From Halobellus sp. LT62 (lineage in GTDB: Archaea; Halobacteriota; Halobacteria; Halobacteriales; Haloferacaceae), in the NCBI RefSeq assembly GCF_037031285.1, contig NZ_JAYEZO010000001.1, positions 868,001 to 932,000 of the forward strand: 64,000 bases of DNA, given 5' to 3'. The position numbers and the translations under genes are program-made. The notes beneath the pieces were generated by a model that was not told where the DNA came from, made no database searches, and worked only from the letters and a program-made list of their open reading frames with translations. Positions 33,765 to 42,794 of this stretch are shown here, one piece after another; the first letter of the stretch is position 1, and every line of letters starts with the position of its first letter.

Positions 33765-35480
33765 ATGCAAATAGCGGAGCAAATCCGACCTAAAGAGATC
33801 GGAGATCTGTTCAACCAAAACGAGCGACTGCGTATACCATCCTACCAGCGGCGGTACTCGTGGGAAGATGAACACTTCGAGGATCTCTGGAACGATCTGA
33901 ACAGCATCGACCCAGAGGGGAGCCATTTCTTCGGAACGATCGTGTTTATGTCCGGGACACACGTCGCCGGGGGAACGAACGAGATCGACGTCGTGGACGG
34001 CCAACAGCGGATTACGACCATCTCGATTCTCCTCTGTGCGATCCGCGATCATCTCGAAGCCAACTATACCGAAAACGAGATCGGACAGCGGATGGAGTCG
34101 ATAGAAGGGAACCTCTGGATCGTCGATCGGGACGGAGAGAAACGAGGAATGCGCCTCACTCTCGGTAACCTCGATCACGACAGCTACGAGAGCCTCGTCA
34201 ATGGATACGTCGACGAGATCGATAACGGGAAAATCGAAGCTGCGTACCAGTACTTCCGCGACAAGCTCGATGCCGAATGTGAGACGCTTGATGCAGTCAA
34301 GTCACTACACGATCGGATCCTCGATCAGTTGATCTACGTGTCGATAACAGCGAAGGGACACTCCGAGGCGTACCATCTGTTCGAGACGATGAACAACCGC
34401 GGGCTGTCGCTCTCTCCGATTGACCTGATGAAGAACTATCTCCTGATGAAAGCTGCCAAACGAGGCGGAGTCGACGAGGACAGGGTCGAAGACCTGTGGG
34501 GGGAGATCATCAAAAACATCGATAGCCTCACCCATCTCAACGATTCTGGCCCGACGTTCTTCAGACAGTACTTCATGGCTTCGAGTCTTCTCGGCATCAA
34601 TCAGAAAATCACGAAGAGCAAACTGTACGAGCCGACGTTCACCGAAATCATCGACGAGATCGATGATATGGAGACGCTGCTGACCGACATTCGGGAGAAG
34701 TCGACGCTCTTTCGGAAATTGTTACAGCAGGACATCGATCACTTCTCCCGTAGTGAAAACGCCGAGATCAACCGACTGCTCCGCGATGCCGAGATCGTTT
34801 CCATCACCCCGTTTACCTTCTTTCTCCGCGCCTTTTCTGAATCAGACGACGTCGATTTACTGAAGGGGGTGATTCGAAAGTCGAACGCCCTGCTCATCCG
34901 GAGACAGATTTGTGACCGAAACACGGGCCCACACGACACGATTTTCAATCATCTGGCCCAGAACGCGTTCGATGCCGATGATCCGCTCCAATATATGGAC
35001 GACTATCTTCGGTCAGAGGGCCGATTCCCGACCGACGAACAGTTCGAACGACACTTCACCCAAGAGGATTTTTCGCGGTCAGATCGAACCAAGTACGTCC
35101 TCGGCAAGATCGAAGAGGATCATTACGGCCACGGCGGAAAAGAGGTCGTCGAGAGTCGCTACCAGGTCCATATCGAGCATATCCTGCCAGAACATCCCGG
35201 AAAGAATCTAACCAAACTCTGGCTCGAACCATTCGATATTAGCGACGACGAACACGCTGATTTCAAAAAGCGGATCGGGAATCTAACGCTCCTCGAAGAG
35301 GATCCGAATATCCGCGCCTCGAACAGGTCGCTGGAGAAAAAGCAACAGTACTACTCCGAAGACCGAACCGATTTCAAGATGACCCACGAGTTACAAGACC
35401 GAGATCGGTGGGGCGTTTCAGAAATCGAGGAACGAAGCACGCAGCTCGCTGAAATCGCTACCGAAGTCTGGAATCTCTAA
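33765..35480 (+). CDS. DUF262/DUF1524 (GmrSD-like) protein
   Basis: A 571-residue protein. The N-terminal DUF262 domain has the ParB/Srx-like motifs RIPSYQRRYSWEDEHFEDLW and VVDGQQRITT (near residue 75), then AYHLFETMNNRGLSLSPIDL. The C-terminal DUF1524 domain has an HNH-type nuclease motif: HIEHILPEH near residue 470, then a KKRIGNLTLLEEDPN segment. In GmrSD-type enzymes the first domain hydrolyses nucleotides and the second cuts modified DNA. A TATA-like box (GTATTTATAG) ends about 27 bases before the ATG. The gene stands alone and is flanked by imperfect inverted repeats, as if it moved as a single cassette. It is GC-richer than its left and right neighbours. Confidence 0.88.
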   Translation: MQIAEQIRPKEIGDLFNQNERLRIPSYQRRYSWEDEHFEDLWNDLNSIDPEGSHFFGTIVFMSGTHVAGGTNEIDVVDGQQRITTISILLCAIRDHLEANYTENEIGQRMESIEGNLWIVDRDGEKRGMRLTLGNLDHDSYESLVNGYVDEIDNGKIEAAYQYFRDKLDAECETLDAVKSLHDRILDQLIYVSITAKGHSEAYHLFETMNNRGLSLSPIDLMKNYLLMKAAKRGGVDEDRVEDLWGEIIKNIDSLTHLNDSGPTFFRQYFMASSLLGINQKITKSKLYEPTFTEIIDEIDDMETLLTDIREKSTLFRKLLQQDIDHFSRSENAEINRLLRDAEIVSITPFTFFLRAFSESDDVDLLKGVIRKSNALLIRRQICDRNTGPHDTIFNHLAQNAFDADDPLQYMDDYLRSEGRFPTDEQFERHFTQEDFSRSDRTKYVLGKIEEDHYGHGGKEVVESRYQVHIEHILPEHPGKNLTKLWLEPFDISDDEHADFKKRIGNLTLLEEDPNIRASNRSLEKKQQYYSEDRTDFKMTHELQDRDRWGVSEIEERSTQLAEIATEVWNL

Positions 35481-35949
35481 ATCGCCTCCAAACTGCATCA
35501 GAGTCACGTTGAAAACAACGAACGACAATCCAATTCCTGCCAATCGTACTGGGGCTGTCTAGCAAGCTGATGTGCTCTTTTCATTACTTAAAGCACACGG
35601 CTTTGTTGTAATCCTTAGCTAGTGATAGGTTCTGACGGGCTTGTTGAATACATAGGTTCGATGCAACAGAATGGTAGCGGTAGTTTGTCCAATTGTCGTT
35701 GAGGTAGTGTCTACGGTGCTGACTAGGTGGTTCTTGCCCTGTGCCTTCGCCTCGTCTTCGCTATCACCAACTACGAACCCAGAGACAATCCGGGAAGCAC
35801 GATCATCACGGTTTGATATGTTCTATGACACTCTCTTACTGCATCTTAGGTACTACGCCATAGAGCCTTGAGTTACGTCGGGAGAATGTACCTTATGACC
35901 ACCCATACTACTCGCCGAAGAAATAAAGTAGGAAGTTCCTATAATTTAG
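35481..35949. other. Gene-free stretch with inverted-repeat copy
   Basis: About 470 bases with no convincing gene. It contains the right repeat of the DUF262 cassette, a further partial copy of the same motif (TTGTTGAATA near 35641), and an open frame of 66 codons at 35671-35871 that lacks protein-like character. It looks like insertion-sequence debris. A TATA-like AATAAAG near 35924 probably serves the gene at 35950. Confidence 0.5.
35600..35616 (+). repeat. Inverted repeat right of the DUF262 gene
   Basis: GCTTTGTTGTAATCCTT; it pairs with 33704-33719. The enclosed unit is about 1.9 kb and contains only the DUF262 gene. Confidence 0.5.
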
Positions 35950-36780
35950 ATGATGACTGTAGACGAGATCTCCTCCGGAATCCCCAAGTCACATAAGACG
36001 ATGTTAGATGAATTCGAATGGAGTAATGAAGTAGGGCGTGTTGATATGGCTGGAAATGTCGTATATTTTGATTCGTTCTTGATAAGTGGATTAGGGAGTC
36101 GTAGTTCTCATTTCAGAGCTGTTCAAGATTTCCGAAAAAGAGGGGAGCATAAGTTAGAGTCCAAACTCTGTGACGAATTTCCCCTGATTCATATTGGTAC
36201 ATTTCCTCATAACGTTTCGCTGTACTATGTGTTATCGTCAGTTGACGAATTAATCAACGATAACCACCTCAAAGTAGATTTTCCGATGTTTGGTGGATAC
36301 GTGGCTTACGAAAGGGACCTTGGCGAAAATGCGGTTGAATCGTTATCCGATGATGTTCGAAATAGATTTGAAGAATTACTTAACAAAACTTTGGAATATC
36401 CTGTAAAGGTTCATTGGGGGTCCTTGCCGAACGTTGAACAGTCCCCTAATATGTTCTATTTCGCCACAGACGACGGTTTTCTCACTGGTAGCGATGTATA
36501 TCCCAATCAGCAGGCTCCTCACAGCATTTTCTTCAATTACAATGACATCATCAACACACCTATTTCGGAGAGAAAACCAAAGAGACTACTTCATTTTGCA
36601 TCCCCTGAGACAGGCGGTTCAGGTCCAACTACAACTCCGACTGTTGAGGAAGTTTCACTCAAATTTAATCCCGCAACGGGAGATCTAATAGACTCATCTA
36701 TCGAAATACCACTCCTTGAATTAGATTTAGAAATACGAGATTACCTTCAGATCCGTGTCGGCACAGAGGTGAGTTCCTGA
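35950..36780 (+). CDS. Unrecognised protein, first gene of an AT-rich two-gene cassette
   Basis: A 276-residue protein without a recognised family. It is a mixed alpha/beta soluble protein: VGRVDMAGNVVYFDSFLISGL, FPLIHIGTFPHNVSLYYVLSS and VKVHWGSLPN are strand-rich, and the C-terminus is acidic with alternating leucines (SIEIPLLELDLEIRDYL). There is no membrane segment or cysteine pair. The ATG is 25 bases from a TATA-like box, fitting a leaderless start. The stop TGA is directly followed by the ATG of the next gene. Codon use and AT content differ strongly from the surrounding defence genes, so it is likely a recent acquisition. Confidence 0.65.
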   Translation: MMTVDEISSGIPKSHKTMLDEFEWSNEVGRVDMAGNVVYFDSFLISGLGSRSSHFRAVQDFRKRGEHKLESKLCDEFPLIHIGTFPHNVSLYYVLSSVDELINDNHLKVDFPMFGGYVAYERDLGENAVESLSDDVRNRFEELLNKTLEYPVKVHWGSLPNVEQSPNMFYFATDDGFLTGSDVYPNQQAPHSIFFNYNDIINTPISERKPKRLLHFASPETGGSGPTTTPTVEEVSLKFNPATGDLIDSSIEIPLLELDLEIRDYLQIRVGTEVSS

Positions 36781-37659
36781 ATGTACGGTTTGGATGACGC
36801 ACTTGCTTTCTATCAGGCCTATAAAGCAACTGTTGACACTCTAAGTAAACTCAAATCAGTCTACGTGAGCAGAATAGTCTCAATCGACTCTCTACAACAA
36901 TCGATTCAGCAATCTGAAGTTGATTTTGGCGATGAAATCCGGGTAAGCGGTATCTTTTCAGATTTTGTGCCAATCACACGCGATCTTGCTTATGAGAGTT
37001 CCCTAAGGAATGCTCCTTTGCTACTTGGATCCCTACCATGTCGACCGTTTTCAATCGATGATCACTATTGCGCAGCAGTTCAATCTGAAGACGAGATACT
37101 TGCAGGAACTACTAATTCGATTCCAATATTTTACAAAGATGAAACACCCCGCCCGACCTATGAATATCTAAGCGGATACCGTGTCGTGGTTGACGGAAAG
37201 TTAATTAGCCTCTCCGAGGAGTGGAGTCAACTCCTTGATCTTGAAACACCTATCGGGATACAGGTGACGAATATCGAGATAGCTGGTGATCCGGTAGATG
37301 AACTCGGTCTCATCTTTTGGAAGGTGGTCAAAGATGAAGGTGAATCCGATGTTGACGTTGGACGAGCAACACTAATGATGATTCGTGAAGAAGCAGAACT
37401 TTGGATGAGCTGGATGCGCGTTGATCAGAACCGGCTTTTGGCTGTACATGGGTGGGGCTCCAACCACCGCCATGGATGTATCGATGAAGATGCTGAAGAG
37501 GTGGTCGAACTTCATGCAACAAACATTATGCATGATGACCTCTTCGATTCACAGAAAAATCATATGAATAATCGGCTTGATAAGTATCCACTTGAGCTTG
37601 GTTGGGATATGAGATCTAACCCGTCTAAATATAGTGATTGGATCCAACAGAAATTGTAG
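36781..37659 (+). CDS. Unrecognised protein, second gene of an AT-rich two-gene cassette
   Basis: A 292-residue protein without a recognised family. The N-terminal half carries a helix (ALAFYQAYKATVDTLSKLKSVY) and a segment with GDEIRVSGIFSDFVPI that resembles an OB-like strand pattern. The C-terminal part contains histidines in GWGSNHRHGC and a short acidic run. It is co-transcribed with the preceding gene (stop and start adjacent). The N-terminal helix followed by strands recalls proteins with a membrane-proximal or nucleic-acid-binding role, but nothing specific can be claimed. Confidence 0.65.
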   Translation: MYGLDDALAFYQAYKATVDTLSKLKSVYVSRIVSIDSLQQSIQQSEVDFGDEIRVSGIFSDFVPITRDLAYESSLRNAPLLLGSLPCRPFSIDDHYCAAVQSEDEILAGTTNSIPIFYKDETPRPTYEYLSGYRVVVDGKLISLSEEWSQLLDLETPIGIQVTNIEIAGDPVDELGLIFWKVVKDEGESDVDVGRATLMMIREEAELWMSWMRVDQNRLLAVHGWGSNHRHGCIDEDAEEVVELHATNIMHDDLFDSQKNHMNNRLDKYPLELGWDMRSNPSKYSDWIQQKL

Positions 37660-37707
37660 AAATACTGCTTCGTAGGATCGGGCCCGAGGCGAAGGTGGCT
37701 TCTCCGG

Positions 37708-38634
37708 TCATAGTTCGACTCCGTACGCATCGGCCAGCGTTTCGAACTCTTCCCATCGCGGCGTTGCTGCAGACGACTTTTCGCCTTTCGTTTCCAGAAA
37801 TTCCAACAGCGGTTCGACGATTTCCGTAATCCCATAGCCATCAGCAACCGTTAGCAGACGCTCCAGTGAGAGGTCCGTCTTCGCCTCAAGCAAGAGAGCG
37901 TACTTCCGGTGACGAGAATCGTTTTCGATAAGGAGCAGATGGCAGAACAGATCTTCAGGCGTGAGCGCTTCACGATCCTCTGAATAGAAGTAGTACTGAT
38001 CGGATGTCGTGAAAAACTGAAGTCCGTGCTCAGAAAAGGCATCGAGCCCTGTCCGATGGTAATCAGAATGTTCAACAGCAGTATCGGTGCGGACGAGAAA
38101 TTCATCGTGTGACTCCCAGACGATCGTTCCGCTTCCAACGTCGTGTTTGATCCGGACGAGGTGGGTGTGGTGCTGGAGTTCGTACGCAAAGACGTGGAGA
38201 TCATTGAACGCATCCGTGAGCCTGTATTGACTGTGTTGCTTGACGGCCATCGCTCGATTTGTGAGCGTCTGTAGTCCGCGGTAAATCGTTGCGCGTGCGT
38301 GGCCCGTTTGCTCTGCCAGTTCGGTTGCCGTCCACTCGTCGTCACTACTCAGATAATACAGGATATTCAGTATCGAAGGCGTGAGTAGATCCGGAAAGTC
38401 GACGTGAGGATTCGATTTCGTGAGTGACTGGAACACTTCAACGCAGCGGGCACTACCTGGCTTGGCGATGATTTTGTTGCCAACGCGTTCTTTGACGACG
38501 AGATCACGCCGGGCCAAGTCGTTGAGAGTATCCGAGACTGTGTCCTCTCGGTAATTTAGTTCATCAGCCAGCTCATGACGTCCCTTTGGGGTGCCAAGTG
38601 CCGAGAGGACTCGGAGTCCTCGTTCGCTTATCAT
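37708..38634 (-). CDS. Winged-helix transcriptional regulator
   Basis: A 308-residue protein with two winged-helix units. The first is at 1-60 (LRVLSALGTPKGRHELADEL, then EDTVSDTLNDLARRDLVVKE) and the second at 85-145 (PSILNILYYLSSDDEWTATE, then GHARATIYRGLQTLTNRAM). A C-terminal alpha/beta domain follows (about 155-300). Arrangement and size match haloarchaeal regulators found beside DUF499/DUF1156 loci. It is transcribed in the same direction as the DUF499 gene, 136 bases downstream, with its own TATA-like box (GCTTAAATAC, near 38660) giving a leaderless start. It probably controls this restriction locus. Confidence 0.75.
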   Translation of the reverse strand: MISERGLRVLSALGTPKGRHELADELNYREDTVSDTLNDLARRDLVVKERVGNKIIAKPGSARCVEVFQSLTKSNPHVDFPDLLTPSILNILYYLSSDDEWTATELAEQTGHARATIYRGLQTLTNRAMAVKQHSQYRLTDAFNDLHVFAYELQHHTHLVRIKHDVGSGTIVWESHDEFLVRTDTAVEHSDYHRTGLDAFSEHGLQFFTTSDQYYFYSEDREALTPEDLFCHLLLIENDSRHRKYALLLEAKTDLSLERLLTVADGYGITEIVEPLLEFLETKGEKSSAATPRWEEFETLADAYGVEL

Positions 38635-38770
38635 GTTGTCTCATAATTGCCCGTGTAGTATTTAAGCACCTTGGCGAATTTGGGACAAATGGTAGAATTA
38701 ATTATATTTTCCGAGTTACTCTAGTAGGGGCCGGCCGGCCCATCTCTTAGCAAATAGTCTATTTTGAGCG

Positions 38771-41700
38771 CTACTTCTGGAAACTGATCTCGATCCGCAA
38801 GCTCGTCGCTTCGTCCGGCATCCGTTCGAACATATCCTGCACCTTGGCGTAGTCCTGTCCGGATCGAAGCGTCAGGCTCACCTGCGTGCGGTCAACGTCG
38901 GCAGTCCCCTGTAGCGTTCCAGGAACGCCTTCCTTATCCGGTAGCATAAACGTGACATCGCCGTATTCGACCTCGCCAGTCTGATGCTCCTTTCGCCATT
39001 TCTTCCGCATCGCCGCGACGTCTTCGCCGTTGTACTCGAAGCGCCACGTGTCGGCTTCTGTGTCTGCCTTCCGGAACGGATAGCCGGGCACCCAGTCAGA
39101 CGCCTTGTCCGATCCGGTCGTGTTGACGACGTACTCGGGCTCTTCGTCCTTGCCGATGTTCTCCAGCAAGAACGTCCGAACCATATGTTCGGTGACGCTG
39201 CTGTCAAACCGGTCGGTCACCTTGTTCACGGTGAACTGGTCGCCAGGATCGAGCTCCTCGATATACTCTAAGATTTGCTCGCCCACTCGGTCTGAAACCG
39301 TCGGCACGATCTTGACAGTCGTGGGGTCACGGTCACCGAGTGACTCTAGGTACCGACCACCGGCTTCCAGAACGTATTGGTCCACAAGGAAGTCGTTGAC
39401 TGCCTCAAGTGCTACAGTCTCCGTTTCATCGGGTGGCAGGAACACGCTCTCATCGCTTCGAATTTCTCCGATTATCGTATCGAGGTTCGCGTACCCATCC
39501 TCGTCGATAGATTCTTCAATCTGTTCTGAGAGGTGAGATGCCCCGACCACGGTCGCACTCCCGACATCCCGCAGCGTCGCGTCCGACTGCGGTTTGTCGA
39601 GAATCTCGTTTCCACGGACGATGACGTATTGATCCTCGCGGTTGAGTCGACCGATGGCACGCATAATGATGTCGTGGCTGTCCCCATCGATCCAGATCTC
39701 TCCGTCCTGGACGAGTTCGAGTTCGAAGTCCCCGATGTCGAGCGCTGTCGTCCCGCTGCCGAACCGCTGTCGGAGCTCCTGTTCCACGTCGTCGACGCCC
39801 CATACCCCGACGGCATTCTTGTGGACGAGTACCGTGTCGAGCGAACTGCCGGAGAGGTCGTCGCGGAACCCACTCGAATCGCGGGCGAGAATCGGTTTCT
39901 CTTCCAGGGCTTTGACGGTAGCGTTCAGGACGTCGTTGGCGCTTCCGGGGATGGGGAGTTCGGGATCTCGCAGGAACTGTTCGTATATGTCTTCGATCGA
40001 AATCTCGCCACGCCGGTCGAGCAGATCTTCGACGATTGGCCAGACGTGGGTCTGTAGATCGAAGGGGTCGGCAGCAGCGGAGTCAGCGATATTTGACGCG
40101 CTCAGCTCAGCACCATCTAGGACGTACACATCGAGGTCCATCGGAGCTGCAAGGTCGAATTCGTTGAGTAGGTCGTCGCCGTCGAGAACCTCGCCATAGA
40201 GCAACTGGAGCTCCTCTTGGAGTTCGCTCACTTCCTGCTCTTTCATACTCTCGATGGACTCACGGATCTCTTCGTCGAGAGACTCGTCTGCGAGCACCTG
40301 TCGAGCCCCCTCGATGTACCGTGCCTTGTCGATGTACCGCGTTCCGGATTCGATGGCCTTGTCGCCAGCGGGCTGGACGAACACGAGCGTGTTGCGCCAC
40401 TCGCGTCCACGACCATCGTTCGTGATGGCCTTCTCGACTTCTTCCTGTGTCCACTGGTCGTCTTTCACCACGACCTTGATTTCACGAGAGTCGGGGATGT
40501 CCCGAATGTCGTTCGTGCGGAACCCGACAGGATACGCGTTCGAGCCGAAGATGTCCGTAATGAAGTCCGCAATCTCGGCTTTCGCTGCCGTTTCGGACAC
40601 GTCGGTTGCGGCGTTCCGGATGAGTGCGTTGGGGTTCTGCCGGTCGCGGATCGCGTACTTCCCGTTGAGTTTGTGCAGATGCCACGCCACCCCGTGTAAC
40701 CGTTCGAGATCAAGCACGACATCGGCTACGAGGTCACCCGTCTGATACGCGCCCATCACGATTTCCGAAACGTCGGCTCCTTCTCCCTCACTCGGTTTCA
40801 GAGAGTACAGGAGAATCGTGTTCAGAACCCGGCGACCGTGTGGAACGGCGTCTGTATCGACGCGGCTTTTGATGTCGCCTGTGGCGGCGTTCAGCCGCTC
40901 ATAATTGATCTTGGCCAGTTCGTCTTCGAACCCGATCGCATCTATATCGCCGTGCGTGATCAGATCCGTCTGGTCCTGCATTTCGAGGAGAACCTTCGAG
41001 AAGAGGTAGATCATCCCGCGTGTATTCTGGTTCCCCTCATCAGCGTAGTAGCGCGTTTCGAGTGCATCGAGCAGCACGGGATGGAAGGGATAGAGATCGT
41101 GCATCTCGGACAGTAGATCGTCCGGGAGAGAGACGTGGTCAGACTGGTCGTAGGCATCGAAGTACCCGTTGACGATGTCGCGGGCGGCACTCTCGTCGAT
41201 GTCGTCGATCAAGCGGTGGCGCAGGACTTCCCGCTTGTCCACCTGGTTGTTCATATTGACTTCGACCGCCTGTTCTCGGTTCAGGATGTCGTGGACCTCG
41301 GAATCCTCGCGGAGCACGGAGACGATCGTGTAGAGTTCGAGATCCGAGAGAGCGGTCGATTCGAGTAGGGACTGCAGAAACGCTTTGTTCGAGCTCTTGC
41401 GGTCGCCTTGGAGCGTGTCGAACCAATCTTCGAGCTCGTCGACGAAGAACGCGACAGTCTCGTCGCCGACGGCATCCTGAATGGTCTGCATATCGGGGTA
41501 GCCGCCGGACTCGAACGTTCCAGGATCGTAATCGAGTGCTTCGAAGAAGGGCTCCCAGAGGTACTCGTACTGCTCGTTCTGCATTGCGACCGTGATCGGG
41601 ATCGCAGAATCGGGGAGCGCTGACTCGAATCCCTCAACCGAGTCGCTAGCCCAATCTGCCGCAGCACCGGGATCATCGAAGCAGTGATAGAGCGCGACCA

Positions 41701-41977
41701 TCTGGTGGGACTTCCCACTGCCGTACGGGCCATAGAGAATGTGTGTTCCGCGTGGGTCGTCGCCGGTCAGAGAATCCCGCAGGATCGTGAGAGCTTCTCG
41801 AAGCCCCTGTGTCATCAGCGTCCGTTCGAAGAAGAGCTCGGCATCTGATTCGAACTCGTCGTCGTTCTCAACGTTGTAGAGTTTTACTTGTCCGTCTATT
41901 TGGCCATCGTCTCGAAGTTCACGGCTCAGGGTAACCGTGTCTTCAAGAGTTTTGGGCAAAGCCTCAGTTCCCGACAT
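38771..41977 (-). CDS. DUF499 family ATPase
   Basis: A 1068-residue P-loop ATPase of the DUF499 type. Walker A is GPYGSGKS (83-90) and Walker B is AFFVDELEDWF near residue 180. The conserved motor-to-sensor region includes DLYPFHPVLLDALETRYY and TRGMIYLFSKVLLEM. The long C-terminal half is built from winged-helix-like modules and ends in a beta-rich segment. In DUF499/DUF1156 loci (Hma-like, BREX-like) this protein is a DNA-associated ATPase working with the methylase. A minus-strand TATA-like box lies about 35 bases before the start. The gene is GC-rich, like the flanks of the methylase gene and unlike the cassettes placed between the two. Confidence 0.9.
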   Translation of the reverse strand: MSGTEALPKTLEDTVTLSRELRDDGQIDGQVKLYNVENDDEFESDAELFFERTLMTQGLREALTILRDSLTGDDPRGTHILYGPYGSGKSHQMVALYHCFDDPGAAADWASDSVEGFESALPDSAIPITVAMQNEQYEYLWEPFFEALDYDPGTFESGGYPDMQTIQDAVGDETVAFFVDELEDWFDTLQGDRKSSNKAFLQSLLESTALSDLELYTIVSVLREDSEVHDILNREQAVEVNMNNQVDKREVLRHRLIDDIDESAARDIVNGYFDAYDQSDHVSLPDDLLSEMHDLYPFHPVLLDALETRYYADEGNQNTRGMIYLFSKVLLEMQDQTDLITHGDIDAIGFEDELAKINYERLNAATGDIKSRVDTDAVPHGRRVLNTILLYSLKPSEGEGADVSEIVMGAYQTGDLVADVVLDLERLHGVAWHLHKLNGKYAIRDRQNPNALIRNAATDVSETAAKAEIADFITDIFGSNAYPVGFRTNDIRDIPDSREIKVVVKDDQWTQEEVEKAITNDGRGREWRNTLVFVQPAGDKAIESGTRYIDKARYIEGARQVLADESLDEEIRESIESMKEQEVSELQEELQLLYGEVLDGDDLLNEFDLAAPMDLDVYVLDGAELSASNIADSAAADPFDLQTHVWPIVEDLLDRRGEISIEDIYEQFLRDPELPIPGSANDVLNATVKALEEKPILARDSSGFRDDLSGSSLDTVLVHKNAVGVWGVDDVEQELRQRFGSGTTALDIGDFELELVQDGEIWIDGDSHDIIMRAIGRLNREDQYVIVRGNEILDKPQSDATLRDVGSATVVGASHLSEQIEESIDEDGYANLDTIIGEIRSDESVFLPPDETETVALEAVNDFLVDQYVLEAGGRYLESLGDRDPTTVKIVPTVSDRVGEQILEYIEELDPGDQFTVNKVTDRFDSSVTEHMVRTFLLENIGKDEEPEYVVNTTGSDKASDWVPGYPFRKADTEADTWRFEYNGEDVAAMRKKWRKEHQTGEVEYGDVTFMLPDKEGVPGTLQGTADVDRTQVSLTLRSGQDYAKVQDMFERMPDEATSLRIEISFQK

Positions 41978-42131
41978 CTTTTGATACTTAAGCAGTGTTC
42001 AGCAAGAGACAATAAACGCTCGGGTACTCCAGTTTCAGGCCTGAAAACGCACATACTGGTGTTGCTGTCTTGTGTAGTGGTTTCTGATTCTCCCGAGGTT
42101 TAAACCGTGAGTGGTAGCTATTTCCCAGCAA

Positions 42132-42629
42132 ATGAATCCAGCGGAGAAGTTTGTCCACTCGATGGCAGATAAATCACCAGTTCATCAGTACCTGGCGGAG
42201 CACGGTCAAGTGGTGGGATCCGCAACAGAGTGTGTAACGATAGCTGGATATGAGATTACGCTTTCTGAACGTATAACACAGGATGAAAAATCGCTAATCA
42301 GTGATGCCGTTCGTGCAACGCAATTGAGCGAGAAAGAGTGCTTTACTAATGCTCTCAGATTGTGGCAGTATGATCAGAGATTCAAATATGCCGAGGGATT
42401 CGCAGCCTTCTCAGACATTACTGACATAGCATTTGAACACGCGTGGTGTATACTTGACGGTGAAAAAATCGTAGATGTAACTTCCGAGTTTGACCATCAC
42501 TTTGGCACGATTATTTGCTCAGACAGTATTTTAGAACAGTATACTGGGGCGAATATGAGCCCGAACGGGATCATTGGTAATCGGTCGGATCAATACAAGT
42601 TCCTCAGAGAACGGGGCTACGTACAATAA
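42132..42629 (+). CDS. Possible cysteine-peptidase-like protein
   Basis: A 165-residue protein. Residues about 75-125 read KECFTNALRLWQYD, AEGFAAF and EHAWCILDGEKIVDVT. A Cys-x-Asn-Ala helix, a YxEG strand and a His-Ala-Trp strand followed by IVDVT resemble papain-like or transglutaminase-like folds (Cys, His, Asp). The start at 42132 is preferred because a TATA-like GTTTAAAC lies about 30 bases before it; an in-frame GTG is available at 42111. The family is not certain and the role unknown. It sits alone between the DUF499 and helical genes, divergent from the former. Confidence 0.55.
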   Translation: MNPAEKFVHSMADKSPVHQYLAEHGQVVGSATECVTIAGYEITLSERITQDEKSLISDAVRATQLSEKECFTNALRLWQYDQRFKYAEGFAAFSDITDIAFEHAWCILDGEKIVDVTSEFDHHFGTIICSDSILEQYTGANMSPNGIIGNRSDQYKFLRERGYVQ

Positions 42630-42794
42630 GGACAGGCTGCCATAGAACGATTCACACACTTGTAGTCACGATTGCTCAAAACGATCAGTACAGGTGAACT
42701 TTGTGCCGCATTGGAACGCCATCTACTCAGGATCTGTCACAAACGAGCTGCTGAATATAGCGCGCATATCCACAATTCGATTGTGTGACCACGG

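Noticed and set aside
35671-35871. Plus-strand frame of 66 codons
   Set aside because: There is no promoter, no recognisable family and it lies in apparent insertion-sequence debris.
30101-41977. BREX or DISARM system based on methylase plus large ATPase
   Set aside because: No PglZ, BrxL, BrxA or BrxB (BREX) and no DrmA, DrmB or DrmC (DISARM) products are visible in the island; a DUF499/DUF1156 helicase-type locus fits better.
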